From the NCBI GenBank assembly GCA_963715995.1, contig OY970283.1, forward strand, positions 1,674,001 through 1,738,000: a stretch of 64,000 bases of DNA, given 5' to 3'. This document shows, in pieces, positions 33,929-43,485 of this stretch. This stretch comes from DATBDN01 sp963715995. GTDB lineage: Bacteria > Actinomycetota > Thermoleophilia > Solirubrobacterales > Thermoleophilaceae. The first letter of the stretch is position 1, and each line of letters begins with the position of its first letter. The notes under the pieces are model-generated. The model saw only the letters and a list, made by a program, of their open reading frames with translations. It searched no databases and had not been told where the DNA came from. Made by a program: the position numbers and the translations under genes.

Positions 33929-34506
33929 CGGTCACGCTGACCACCGATCAGGTCGGGGCCCTGTTGCGGGAGCTTGAATACCACATGATGAGTCGGTACG
34001 ACATGAAGCCGGAGCGGCTCGTGACCCTGCTCGCGGAAGACCGGCCCATCTTCGATCTGTACGCAGCTGCTTCGCGGGGGCCCTCGAAGAACGGGCAGAT
34101 CGAGGCCGACCACGCGGTTCTCCGCAAAGCGATCGACGTCATCCGGCCCGGTGTACTCGAAACGCTAACGCACGAGGAGGCTCAGCTCGCGGCGATGCGA
34201 TCCGTCATTGCCGCGGCTCCTAACCCGATTCGCCGCGTCATTGATCTGCACGGTGTGGAAATCGACGGCGTGGCCAAGGAGATAGGCGTCCACGGGTCGG
34301 TCGCACAGGCGTGGTACGACGGCGAGATCACGCCAACCGATCACGAGCTCGCGAGGATCGCGCACTACTACGGCGAGTCCCTCGCTTTCGTGCGAGGTGA
34401 GTCGGACGAGAGTGCGAGTGAAGAGGAGGAAGTGCGCTGGCTCGACATCGACACGAGGCGCCTCCGGATCCTCGATTCGATCGTCGGTGGACAGGAGAAG
34501 CCATAG
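33925..34506 (+). CDS. Helix-turn-helix-like protein, candidate element repressor
   Basis: A 193-residue protein. The N-terminal 90 residues are helical without a known fold. Residues 105-160 (VIDLHGVEIDGVAKEIGVHGSVAQAWYDGEITPTDHELARIAHYYGESLAFVRGE) resemble an XRE/Cro-type HTH in spacing: a helix, a turn at GVHG, a recognition helix and the family-like end LARIA-x-YY. It lies directly before integrase and overlaps it by one base, a usual place for an immunity regulator. The HTH assignment is tentative. Confidence 0.6.
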   Translation: MTVTLTTDQVGALLRELEYHMMSRYDMKPERLVTLLAEDRPIFDLYAAASRGPSKNGQIEADHAVLRKAIDVIRPGVLETLTHEEAQLAAMRSVIAAAPNPIRRVIDLHGVEIDGVAKEIGVHGSVAQAWYDGEITPTDHELARIAHYYGESLAFVRGESDESASEEEEVRWLDIDTRRLRILDSIVGGQEKP

Positions 34507-35702
34507 TGGCCTCGCTCGAGAAGACCCGCCACCCAGGTATCTACCGCAAGGGAGCTCGCTACGTGCTCGTGTTTCGTCAGCATCGCGCTGACGGCTCGTG
34601 GGGGCAGCGAAAGGAGTTCTTCGGAACGCTCGGTGCCGCGCTGGAAGCCCAGGGCGCCTACAAGAGCGGCTGTAGGCCGGCGGCGCGGGACCGTTTCGAC
34701 GCCTACGCGCGGGACTGGCTCGACAGCTACCGCGGGCGGACCCGGCGCGGGCTGGGCGACCTGACCAAAGCGGACTACCGCCGATCGATTGAGGATCACG
34801 CGATCCCGTTCTTTTCCGGCACGAAGATCGCAGACATCGACCCACCCGCGATCCGGCGTTTCATTGCGTATCTGGAGCGGGAGGGTGGCCGCACGCCGGC
34901 CGGTGAGCCGCAGCCGCTCAAGCCCTCGAGCGTGCGGGCCCGCTTGGCGCCGGTGCGTGCGCTATTTGCAACGGCCTTCGAGGACGGCGCGGTGCGTGGG
35001 AACCCAACGACTGGCGTGAGGGTGATCGGCCAGGGCGAGCAGGACGAGTCGCCCGCTCGCGCCCTCACGCGCGATGAGCTCGCACGTCTGCTCGCGGCGC
35101 TGCCTGAGGACTGGCGACTGTTCATCGAGTTCCTCGCACACACCGGCCTGCGGATCTCTGAGGCGATCGGCCTTCGCTGGGGCGACGTGGACTTGCTCGA
35201 TGTCGGCTCGCGCATCAACGTCGAGAGGCAGCTGTGTAAGGGGAAGGAGCGCCGACTGAAGAGTCGACACTCCCGCCGCGTCGTTCCCCTCTCGCGTGGC
35301 ATGACGACCAGGCTCGCCGCGACTCGCGACGGCGCCGTCGACGATGCGCCGGTCTTCTCGACGAGCGGGTTACACCGCAAGGGCCAGGCTCTCGACGCAT
35401 CCAACGTCCGGCGCCGGGTGCTCAAGCCTGCGGCTGAGGCGGCTGGGGTCGACTCGCACGGCTTCGGGTTCCACACGCTGCGCCACACGTGTGCGTCCCT
35501 GCTATTCGCCGGCGGTAAGAACGTCAAGCAGGTCCAGGAGTGGCTGGGGCACGCCGATCCGGGCTTCACGTTGCGTCGCTATGTGCACCTGATCGACGAG
35601 GGGCTTGGCGCGGCAGAGTTCCTTGACGATGCAGTCGGTGTTGCCCCAAACGTTGCCCCTGCGACGGCCCACGGGGCGGTCCCGCTGAGGGGGACCGCTT
35701 AG
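34506..35702 (+). CDS. int: Tyrosine recombinase / phage integrase
   Basis: A 398-residue site-specific recombinase. The N-terminal arm-binding domain is about 5-60, the SAM-like core-binding domain about 62-165 (FDAYARDWLDSYRG... ADYRRSIEDHAIPFF), and the catalytic domain about 185-375. Catalytic residues are visible: Arg216 (HTGLRISEA), His323 and Arg326 (HTLRH), His349 (WLGHAD) and nucleophile Tyr359 (RYVHL). GTG start. The stop is 15 bases before the right att repeat, so the enzyme is complete and well placed to act on the tRNA-Met target. Confidence 0.96.
   Translation: MASLEKTRHPGIYRKGARYVLVFRQHRADGSWGQRKEFFGTLGAALEAQGAYKSGCRPAARDRFDAYARDWLDSYRGRTRRGLGDLTKADYRRSIEDHAIPFFSGTKIADIDPPAIRRFIAYLEREGGRTPAGEPQPLKPSSVRARLAPVRALFATAFEDGAVRGNPTTGVRVIGQGEQDESPARALTRDELARLLAALPEDWRLFIEFLAHTGLRISEAIGLRWGDVDLLDVGSRINVERQLCKGKERRLKSRHSRRVVPLSRGMTTRLAATRDGAVDDAPVFSTSGLHRKGQALDASNVRRRVLKPAAEAAGVDSHGFGFHTLRHTCASLLFAGGKNVKQVQEWLGHADPGFTLRRYVHLIDEGLGAAEFLDDAVGVAPNVAPATAHGAVPLRGTA
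35639..35659 (+). promoter_or_regulatory. Right integrase arm-type site candidate
   Basis: TGTTGCCCC (35639-35647) and CGTTGCCCC (35651-35659) are spaced three bases apart, the same pattern and spacing as the pair near the left end. They lie within the last codons of int, 58 bases from the att core; the left pair is 104 bases from its core. The matching arrangement at both ends suggests recombinase binding sites. Confidence 0.55.
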
Positions 35703-35716
35703 AACGCGGGCAAACG

Positions 35717-35764
35717 AGTAGCTGGGGGGAGACTCGAACTCCCGACCTCACGATTATGAGTCGT
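35717..35764 (-). repeat. attR: 48-bp direct repeat inside tRNA-Met
   Basis: Perfect copy of the left att repeat. On the minus strand it covers the tRNA from the anticodon stem to the discriminator base and two bases beyond. Integration through this identity block keeps the tRNA intact at the right junction. Confidence 0.93.
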
Positions 35765-35792
35765 GCGCTCTGACCAGCTGAGCTACCCAGCC
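35719..35792 (-). tRNA. tRNA-Met (elongator type, anticodon CAU)
   Basis: A 74-base cloverleaf on the minus strand. The acceptor GGCTGGG pairs with CCCAGCT (first pair G-U, the rest Watson-Crick). The D arm starts TAGCTC, the anticodon stem CACGA/TCGTG encloses CTCATAA, and the T arm is GGGAG/CTCCC with loop TTCGAGT. The anticodon loop is identical to the E. coli elongator tRNA-Met. The tRNA-Ile that carries lysidine at CAU cannot be fully excluded. Discriminator A; no encoded CCA. Its 3' half is the element's att site. Confidence 0.93.
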
Positions 35793-35802
35793 TCGGCTTG
35801 CG

Positions 35803-36675
35803 ATGCTAGCCACAGTGCTGCTGGCAGTGCCGAACGTGAGCGAGGGCGAACGCGCGGATGTGATCGACCGCATCGGCGCGGCGTTCGCGCCCGCGCGCGT
35901 GCTCGACGTGCACTCCGACGCCGACCATCAGCGCACCGTTTTCTGGCTGGCCGCGGAGCAGGCCGACATGCCGGCTGCGCTCGCCTCCGGCGCACGCGCG
36001 ACGGCGGATGCGATCGACCTTGGCGCGCGTGGCGGGCTCCATCCGCGTGTCGGAGCGCTCGACGTCGCGCCCGTGGTCTACCGCGACGTGTCCGAGCGCG
36101 GCGCCGCCGTCGCCACCGCGCTCACCGCGGCCGACCTGATCGGCGAGGTCGGCATCCCCGTGTTCCTCTACGGCGAGCTGGCCACCGACCCGAGCCGGCG
36201 CGAGCGCGCGGAGCTGCGCCGCGGAGGGCCGGCCGCGCTCGGCCAGCGGATGGCAAGCGGTGAGCTTGCGCCCGACTACGGCCCGCCCGTGCTCCACCCG
36301 ACCGCCGGCGCGACGCTGGTGACGGCACGACCGCCGCTGATCGCCTTCAACGTGGAGCTCGACAGCGCCGAGCTGGAGCTGGCGCGCGCGATCGCTGCCG
36401 AGATCCGCGAGAGCGGCGGCGGCTTCCCGGGCCTGCGGGCGATCGGACTGCTGCTCGCCTCGAGCGGCCGCGCTCAGGTGTCGATGAACGTCCACGACCA
36501 CGAGCTCGCCCCGCTGGCCGCGATCGTGGCGCGGATCGCGGAGCGAGCGCCGGTTGCGGAGGCCGAGCTGGTCGGGCTCGCACCGGCCGCGGCGCTGGCC
36601 GATTTCCCGGCGGAGATCCCGCTGCGCAACCGCCGCACCATCGAGGAAGCGCTCGACCCTTCACAATCGTCCTGA
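35803..36675 (+). CDS. Glutamate formimidoyltransferase
   Basis: A 290-residue single-function formiminotransferase with both N- and C-terminal FTCD subdomains. VPNVSEGERADVIDRI opens the fold and DADHQRTVF follows. The catalytic-type His is in GGLHPRVGALD, and the C-domain has IAFNVELDS...GLRAIGLLL. The family moves the formimino group from formiminoglutamate to tetrahydrofolate in histidine breakdown, though no other hut gene is nearby. The cyclodeaminase domain is absent, as in many bacterial forms. An alternative GTG start lies 12 bases downstream. Divergent from tRNA-Met. Confidence 0.88.
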   Translation: MLATVLLAVPNVSEGERADVIDRIGAAFAPARVLDVHSDADHQRTVFWLAAEQADMPAALASGARATADAIDLGARGGLHPRVGALDVAPVVYRDVSERGAAVATALTAADLIGEVGIPVFLYGELATDPSRRERAELRRGGPAALGQRMASGELAPDYGPPVLHPTAGATLVTARPPLIAFNVELDSAELELARAIAAEIRESGGGFPGLRAIGLLLASSGRAQVSMNVHDHELAPLAAIVARIAERAPVAEAELVGLAPAAALADFPAEIPLRNRRTIEEALDPSQSS

Positions 36676-37052
36676 TGGCCCAGACCAAGCGAAAGCGCAC
36701 GCGCAAGCACCGTGGCAACGCCGCCGGCATCGTCGAGCGCCCGGCGCACAACTCGCGCGGCTCGGCGAGCCAGCCGACGGGAGCCAGCCGGCGCCCGGCA
36801 ACGAAGGAGGATGTGCGCCGCAAGCGGCAGGAGCGGCTCAACCGGCCGCCGACCTGGAAGGGCGCCGCGCAGCGGGCCGGCGTCGCCGCGATCCTGTTCG
36901 CGATCCTCGTGACGGCCTTCTTCAAGGAGAAGATCGTGGCCAGCGTCACGCTCGCGCTGTTCATGTTCCTCGTCTACATCCCGCTCAGCTACATGACCGA
37001 CCGCGCGCTGTTCAACTGGCGCCAGAAGAAGGGCAGCGCGCCCCGAAGCTAG
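36675..37052 (+). CDS. Basic small membrane protein
   Basis: A 125-residue protein. The first 65 residues are strongly basic (KRKRTRKHRGN, RRKRQERLNRPPTWKG). Two membrane helices follow (AGVAAILFAILVTAFF and VASVTLALFMFLVYIPLSYM), with a basic tail. No known family. Overlap of one base with the upstream stop (TGATG) suggests coupling. It may interact with RNA or ribosomes through its basic arm, but that is speculation. Confidence 0.7.
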   Translation: MAQTKRKRTRKHRGNAAGIVERPAHNSRGSASQPTGASRRPATKEDVRRKRQERLNRPPTWKGAAQRAGVAAILFAILVTAFFKEKIVASVTLALFMFLVYIPLSYMTDRALFNWRQKKGSAPRS

Positions 37053-37064
37053 GCTGGCACTGCG

Positions 37065-37706
37065 ATGGACGTCCGCATGTTCACAGTCGGCCCCGTGGGC
37101 GAGAACTGCTACCTGTTCCGCCGCGACGGCTCCGATCGGGCACTGCTGGTGGACCCGGGCGAGGAGGCTCCGCGGCTGCTCGCGGCGATCGACGAGCTTG
37201 GCGTCACGCTCGACGGAATCCTGCTCACGCACACGCACTTCGACCACATCGGCGCGGTCGCGCCGGTGGCGCGCGCGACCGGCGCCGAGGTCTGGGTGCC
37301 GGAGATCGAGAAGCCGGTGCTGGCGGACATCAACAGCTACGTGCCGTGGCCTGAGTTCGGCCCGTTCGAGAACTGGGACGCCGAGCACACGCTCGCCGGC
37401 GGCGAGCGGCTCGAGCTGGCCGGCTTCGAGATCGACGTCTTCCCGACGCCGGGTCACAGCCCCGGGCACGTCACCTTCTCGGTGGCCGACGAGCAGGCGG
37501 TCTTCTCCGGCGACGTGCTCTTCCAGGGCTCGGTCGGCCGCGTGGACCTGCCCGGCGGCGATTGGCCGACGCTGCTCGAGTCGATCCGCACGCTGGTCGA
37601 CACGCTGCCCGAAGAGACGACCGTCTATCCGGGCCACATGGGCATCACGACGCTGGGTCAGGAACGGGCGTCGAACCCGTTCCTCCACGAGCTGGCGCGC
37701 GGCTGA
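37065..37706 (+). CDS. Metallo-beta-lactamase-fold hydrolase (glyoxalase II-like)
   Basis: A 213-residue protein with all zinc-site elements: HTHFDH at residues 56-61, PTPGHSPGHV, FSGDVLFQGSVGRVD and a final YPGHMG. The last three blocks resemble the YcbL subgroup of glyoxalase II-like hydrolases, so thioester hydrolysis is likely, but the substrate is unknown. ATG start 12 bases after the membrane protein, two bases before hisS. Genes of this type are often found upstream of hisS in bacteria. Confidence 0.9.
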   Translation: MDVRMFTVGPVGENCYLFRRDGSDRALLVDPGEEAPRLLAAIDELGVTLDGILLTHTHFDHIGAVAPVARATGAEVWVPEIEKPVLADINSYVPWPEFGPFENWDAEHTLAGGERLELAGFEIDVFPTPGHSPGHVTFSVADEQAVFSGDVLFQGSVGRVDLPGGDWPTLLESIRTLVDTLPEETTVYPGHMGITTLGQERASNPFLHELARG

Positions 37707-37708
37707 CG

Positions 37709-38943
37709 GTGGCCAAGCTTCAAGCGCCGCCAGGCACGCTCGACGCTTGGGGCCGAGGTGCACGCCGCCGTGCCGAGGTGATCGGAGCCGGCCGCGAGCT
37801 GCTCGAGTTCGCGGGTTACGAGCCGATCGAGACGCCGGTCTTCGAGCTCACCGAAGTCTTCAGCCGCACCGTCGGGGACTCCACCGACATCGTCCAGAAG
37901 CAGATGTTCAGCTTCGACGACCAGGGCGGGCGCTCGCTGACGCTGCGGCCCGAGGGCACCGCGCCGGTGGCGCGCGCGTACATCGAGGCCGGCATGCACA
38001 AGAGCCCGCAGCCGGTGAAGCTGTGGTACGCCGGGCCGTTCTTCCGCCAGGAGCGCCCCCAGCGCGGCCGCTACCGCCAGTTCACGCAGATCGGAGCGGA
38101 GGCGATCGGCTCGGAGGACCCGTCGCTCGACGCCGAGCTGATCGTGCTGCTGCACGAACTGCTCCAGCGCATCGGCGCGCGCGGCCTGCGCCTGAAGCTG
38201 TCGAGCCTGGGCAACCCGGACACGCGGCGCGACTACGTGGAGGAGCTGAAGTCGTACCTGCGCGCGCACGAGGACGAGCTCTCCGGCGAGGTGCGCGCGC
38301 GCATCGACCTGAATCCGCTGCGCGCTTTCGATGCCGACCACCCGGGCACGCGTGCAGTGATGGACGGTGCTCCGCAGCTGCTCGACCGGCTGGCGCACGA
38401 CGACGCCGAGCACTTCGCGCGCGTGCGCGAGCTGCTGGACGACGCCGGTGTGGCGTACGACCTCGACGCGACCCTCGTGCGCGGCCTCGACTACTACACG
38501 CGCACGGTCTTCGAGTTCGAGAGCGCGGAGCTAGGAGCCCAGAGCGGAGTTGGCGGCGGCGGCCGCTACGACCTGTTGATCGAGCAGCTCGGCGGTGAGC
38601 CGACGCCGGGTGTCGGCTGGGCCGCCGGCATCGAGCGCATGGTTCTCGCTTCGCAGGAGGAGTCCGAATCGGTACCCGTTGACGTCTACGTCGCGCTCGA
38701 CGGCGGCGATGCCCGCACCGCGTTCCGGCTCGTGGCCGAGCTGCGCGGCCACGGCCTGCGCGCTCAGATGGAGCAGGCGGGGCGCTCGCTGAAGGGACAG
38801 CTCAAGCACGCCGTCCGGCTGGGGGCCGATGCCGTTGCGATCGTCGGCGAAGGGTCGATCCGCGTGCGCGCCGGCGGTTCCGAGCAGGAGGTCGCCGACG
38901 TCGCCGCGGCTGTCGACGCGATCGAGGCTGAGGAGGATCCGGC

Positions 38944-38947
<4 letters not shown>
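37709..38947 (+). CDS. hisS: Histidyl-tRNA synthetase
   Basis: A 412-residue class II synthetase that charges tRNA-His. Motif 2 is FFRQERPQRGRYRQFTQIGAEAIG, the His-A signature is VRGLDYYTRTVFEF, and motif 3 includes GVGWAAGIERM. The C-terminal anticodon-binding domain (about 320-405) ends in an Ala/Asp-rich helix. GTG start chosen because the N-terminus APPGTLDAWG matches family starts; the open frame extends upstream only as a shadow of the hydrolase gene. ATGA overlap with aspS. Confidence 0.96.
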
Positions 38948-40674
<1,727 letters not shown>

Positions 40675-40849
40675 ACTCGCCGTGGCCCTGGCGTGTACGC
40701 CAGCCGTCAACATTCGTTGAGCCAACACCACCCGATAAGGGTGGCCCACTCGGGTTGGGACCGTGGTCCCGCTCGGAGGCCGCCCGAATCTGCCGATGCA
40801 GGTTCAACTCGGGGGCGGCAGCGGCTCGTCCGGGGCCCATTTTCAGATC
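40675..40849 (+). promoter_or_regulatory. Leader region with two dyads before the IscU-MnmA fusion gene
   Basis: A 175-base gap without a supported gene. Right after aspS is a hairpin, CTGGCG-TGTA-CGCCAG (40688-40703), without a U-tract. At 40757-40770 is the perfect palindrome GGGACC-GT-GGTCCC, and the 3' half is GC-rich. The palindrome could be an operator or an RNA hairpin. I find no -35/-10 pair that I trust. Confidence 0.45.
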
Positions 40850-42340
40850 ATGGACGACGCCCGCCGTGCCTTCGAGGACCATCTCACCGGGCCGCGCGGA
40901 CGCGGCCGGCTCGCCGCTGCGCCGTTCGCAGGCGCTGCCGGTGGCGCGGCGTGCGGAGACCTCGTGCGCGTGGCTGTGCGGGTGGTCGACGGCGTCGTGG
41001 TGGAGGCCGGTTTCGATGCATCCGGGTGTTCGGCTGTGGTTGCTGCCGGCTCGGCGGCGGTCGAGCTGGTGGAGGGGCGCTCCTTCGTGGACGCGGCGCG
41101 GATCGGCGTCGACGACATCGACGAGGCGCTCGGGCGGCTCACGCCTGCGTCGATGCATGCGGCGGTTCTGGCCTGCGACGCGCTGCACCGCGCGCTCGGA
41201 GCGGCCGCGAAGGCCCGCGACTTTCACGTTGACCGGGCTGTGCACGGCGAACGTGAAACGCGGCGCACGCTCGTCGCGATGTCGGGCGGCGTCGACTCCG
41301 CGGTCGCGGCGCAGCTGGCGCTCGACGCCGGCGACGACGTGGTCGCGGTCACGCTGGAGCTGTGGGCCGATCCTGCCGGCGACGGCTCGAAGAGCTGCTG
41401 CTCGCCGCAGGCGGTCACAGGTGCGCGCGCGCTCGCGCAGCGCATGGGGCTGCCGCACATCACGCTCGACCTTCGCGACGAGTTCAGGCGCCAGGTCGTG
41501 GACGACTTCGTCGCCGAGCACGAAGCCGGCCGTACGCCGAACCCCTGCGTGCGCTGCAACGGCCTCGTTCGCTTCGGGGAGATGCTCACGCTCGCCGATG
41601 CGCTCGGCGCCGAGCGCCTGGCCACCGGGCACTACGCGCAGATCGAGCGCGACGAGTCCGGCCCGCTGCTGGTCGCGGCGGTCGACGACGACAAGGACCA
41701 GACCTACATGCTCGCCCGGCTGAGCCCGCAGGAGCTGGAGCGGCTCTGGTTCCCGCTCGGCGGCCTGCGCAAGCCGGAGGTGCGCCGGCTCGCGCGCGCG
41801 GCCGGCCTGCCGGTGGCGGACAAGGCCGAGAGCCAGGACCTCTGCTTCCTCGCGGGCGTCAAGCGGACCGACCTGCTCGAGCGGCTGCGCAGCACACCGC
41901 GCACGCCCGGGCGGGTCGTTGCCGAGGACGGCGAGCTGCTGGCCACCCATGACGGTGTGGACGCGTTCACGATCGGCCAGCGGCGGGGGCTCGGCGTGGC
42001 CAGCGGGGCCCCGCTCTACGTGGTCGCGAAGGATGTGGCCAGCGGCGATGTGACGGTCGGCCCGCGCGCCGCGCTGGCGGTTGACGAGGTCGTGGTCGAG
42101 GCCGTCGAGCTCTACCGCGCGGCCTCGCAGATCGACGCCGTGAAGCTGCGCTACCACTCGGAGGCGGTTGCGTGCACGTTGCCCGCGGAGCTTCCCGCGG
42201 GCCGATACCCCAGAATCGCGCTCATGCTCAACCAGCCATTCATGGCCGCGGCGCCGGGGCAGGTGGCCTGCCTGCTCTCCGGCGGGCGCGTGGCCGGCCA
42301 CGGACTGATCGCCGCCGAGGAGACCGCTCATGTCGCCTGA
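40850..42340 (+). CDS. mnmA: IscU/SufU-like scaffold domain fused to tRNA 2-thiouridylase MnmA
   Basis: A 496-residue two-domain protein. Residues 1-120 match the IscU scaffold: ARRAFEDHLTGPRGRG at the start, then Cys35 (AACGD), Cys60 (FDASGCSAV) and Cys109 (VLACDAL) at the three cluster-ligand positions. Residues 138-496 are MnmA: PP-loop SGGVDS (145-150), TPNPCVRCN with Cys233 and Cys236, ATGHYAQI, AESQDLCFL with Cys332, and TIGQRRGLGV. MnmA thiolates U34 of Lys, Glu and Gln tRNAs. The fusion suggests direct sulfur or Fe-S delivery to the thiolation site. The ATG aligns with normal IscU N-termini. Confidence 0.9.
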   Translation: MDDARRAFEDHLTGPRGRGRLAAAPFAGAAGGAACGDLVRVAVRVVDGVVVEAGFDASGCSAVVAAGSAAVELVEGRSFVDAARIGVDDIDEALGRLTPASMHAAVLACDALHRALGAAAKARDFHVDRAVHGERETRRTLVAMSGGVDSAVAAQLALDAGDDVVAVTLELWADPAGDGSKSCCSPQAVTGARALAQRMGLPHITLDLRDEFRRQVVDDFVAEHEAGRTPNPCVRCNGLVRFGEMLTLADALGAERLATGHYAQIERDESGPLLVAAVDDDKDQTYMLARLSPQELERLWFPLGGLRKPEVRRLARAAGLPVADKAESQDLCFLAGVKRTDLLERLRSTPRTPGRVVAEDGELLATHDGVDAFTIGQRRGLGVASGAPLYVVAKDVASGDVTVGPRAALAVDEVVVEAVELYRAASQIDAVKLRYHSEAVACTLPAELPAGRYPRIALMLNQPFMAAAPGQVACLLSGGRVAGHGLIAAEETAHVA

Positions 42341-42719
42341 CCGCATCGCGCTCGAGACACCGATCGAGCGCGGCTGGGAGCCGGTCTTCCGGCTCGTGCT
42401 CGGAGGCGTTGCCGATCGGCTCGACCTCGGCTTCGAGGACCTCGACGACATCCAGCTCGCGGTCGAGCGGCTGCTGGCGGAGGCCAAGTCACAGGACAGC
42501 GTGCAGCTCTCTTTCGAGATCCTGGCCGAGGGGCTGCGCACGCGCATCGGGCCGCTCCAGGAGCATGCGATCGCCGAGGCGCTCCAGGGTCCCGAGGCGC
42601 GCCCGGGTGAGCTGACGCTGCGGCGCATCCTCGAGACCGTCGTCGACTCCTTCGGGGTCGAGATCATCGACGACGGCCAGATCATGGTCGTGCTGAACAA
42701 GCGGGTCCGCCGCCCGTGA
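42330..42719 (+). CDS. Anti-sigma factor-like (degenerate HATPase) protein
   Basis: A 129-residue protein whose place and secondary-structure pattern suit an RsbW/SpoIIAB-like anti-sigma kinase: a helix DLDDIQLAVERLLAEA in the N-box position, then strands VQLSFEILAEGLRTRI and a C-terminal FGVEIIDDGQIMVVLNKR. The ATP-binding residues are not clear; the usual N-box Asn and the G1 D-x-G-x-G are absent. It may bind sigma without kinase activity. It overlaps mnmA by 11 bases and the sigma gene by four. Confidence 0.65.
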   Translation: MSPDRIALETPIERGWEPVFRLVLGGVADRLDLGFEDLDDIQLAVERLLAEAKSQDSVQLSFEILAEGLRTRIGPLQEHAIAEALQGPEARPGELTLRRILETVVDSFGVEIIDDGQIMVVLNKRVRRP

Positions 42720-43474
42720 CGCCGGTGCAGCCGACGCGATCGCCGGACTCGGACCGCGAGCTCTTGACGCGCTACCACGTGGGCGGCGACACGAGTGCCC
42801 GCGAGCAGCTCGTGCAGCGCCACCTGCCGCTGGTGCGCTCGCTCGCGCGCCGCTACGCCGGGCGCGGCGAGGCGCTCGAGGACATCGAGCAGGTCGGCGC
42901 GATCGGGCTGCTGAAGGCGATCGACCGCTACGACCTCGAGCGCGAGGTGTCGCTCACCACCTACGCGACCCCGAACGTGGTCGGCGAGATCAAGCGCCAC
43001 TTCCGCGACAAGGGCTGGGCCATCCGCGTGCCGCGCGGGCTCCAGGAGCTGAACGCCAAGATGTCGAGCACGATCGAGCGGCTCACGACCAAGTTCGAGC
43101 GCTCCCCCACGATCGCGGAGATCGCCGCCGAGCTCGAGGCCACGCCGGAGCAGGTGCTGGAGGCGATGGAAGCCGGCTCGGCCTATTCGACGATCTCGCT
43201 GTCCAGCGGCCCGGGCGGCGGCGGGGATGACGACGACTACGACCCGATGGAGTCGATCGGCACCGTGGACTCGGAGTTCGAGCGCAGCGAGCAGCGGGCC
43301 TCGCTCGAGCCGGCGCTCGACACGCTGCCGGAGCGCGAGCGCGAGATCCTGCGCATGCGCTTCGAGGACGGGCTAACACAGACCCAGATCGCCGAGAAGA
43401 TCGGGATCTCCCAGATGCACGTCTCGCGTCTGATCCGCAAGTCCCTTGCACGCATGCGCGATCATCTGACGTAG
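42716..43474 (+). CDS. RNA polymerase sigma factor, SigB/SigF family
   Basis: A 252-residue sigma-70 group 3 factor. Region 2 is RELLTRYHVGGDTSAREQLVQRHLPLVRSLARRYAGRGEALEDIEQVGAIGLLKAIDRYD, with a 2.4 segment up to YATPNVVGEIKRHFRDKGW. Region 3 is IRVPRGLQELNAKM, and region 4 ends with TQTQIAEKIGISQMHVSRLIRKSL. An acidic, Gly-rich linker (GGGGDDDDYD) separates regions 3 and 4. Such factors run stress or developmental regulons under partner switching; the anti-sigma-like gene just upstream and the STAS protein at 23.2 kb are candidate partners. GTG start. Confidence 0.93.
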   Translation: MTPVQPTRSPDSDRELLTRYHVGGDTSAREQLVQRHLPLVRSLARRYAGRGEALEDIEQVGAIGLLKAIDRYDLEREVSLTTYATPNVVGEIKRHFRDKGWAIRVPRGLQELNAKMSSTIERLTTKFERSPTIAEIAAELEATPEQVLEAMEAGSAYSTISLSSGPGGGGDDDDYDPMESIGTVDSEFERSEQRASLEPALDTLPEREREILRMRFEDGLTQTQIAEKIGISQMHVSRLIRKSLARMRDHLT

Positions 43475-43485
43475 AGTGACGGCCA

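Larger units (their letters stand above)
23538..35764. mobile_element. Integrated 12.2-kb phage-satellite-like element in tRNA-Met
   Basis: The element is bounded by a 48-bp perfect direct repeat made of the 3' part of a tRNA-Met gene. The intact tRNA is at the right end beside a tyrosine integrase, the classic layout of tRNA-targeted integration. Inside are replication (DUF3631 primase), an excisionase-like HTH, HK97-type capsid, tape measure, small terminase and a RelA/SpoT module. No large terminase, portal, head protease, tail fibre, lysis, relaxase or type IV secretion gene is visible. Size and gene content suit a phage-inducible satellite or a decayed prophage better than a conjugative element. 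Confidence 0.9.

Noticed and set aside
23538..35764. Integrative and conjugative element
   Set aside because: No relaxase, coupling protein or VirB/TraG-type gene is present; the gene set is phage-like.
40675..40849. T-box leader before the IscU-MnmA gene
   Set aside because: A stretch AAGGGTGG is present, but the full T-box sequence GGGTGGNACCGCG and a specifier stem were not recognised.
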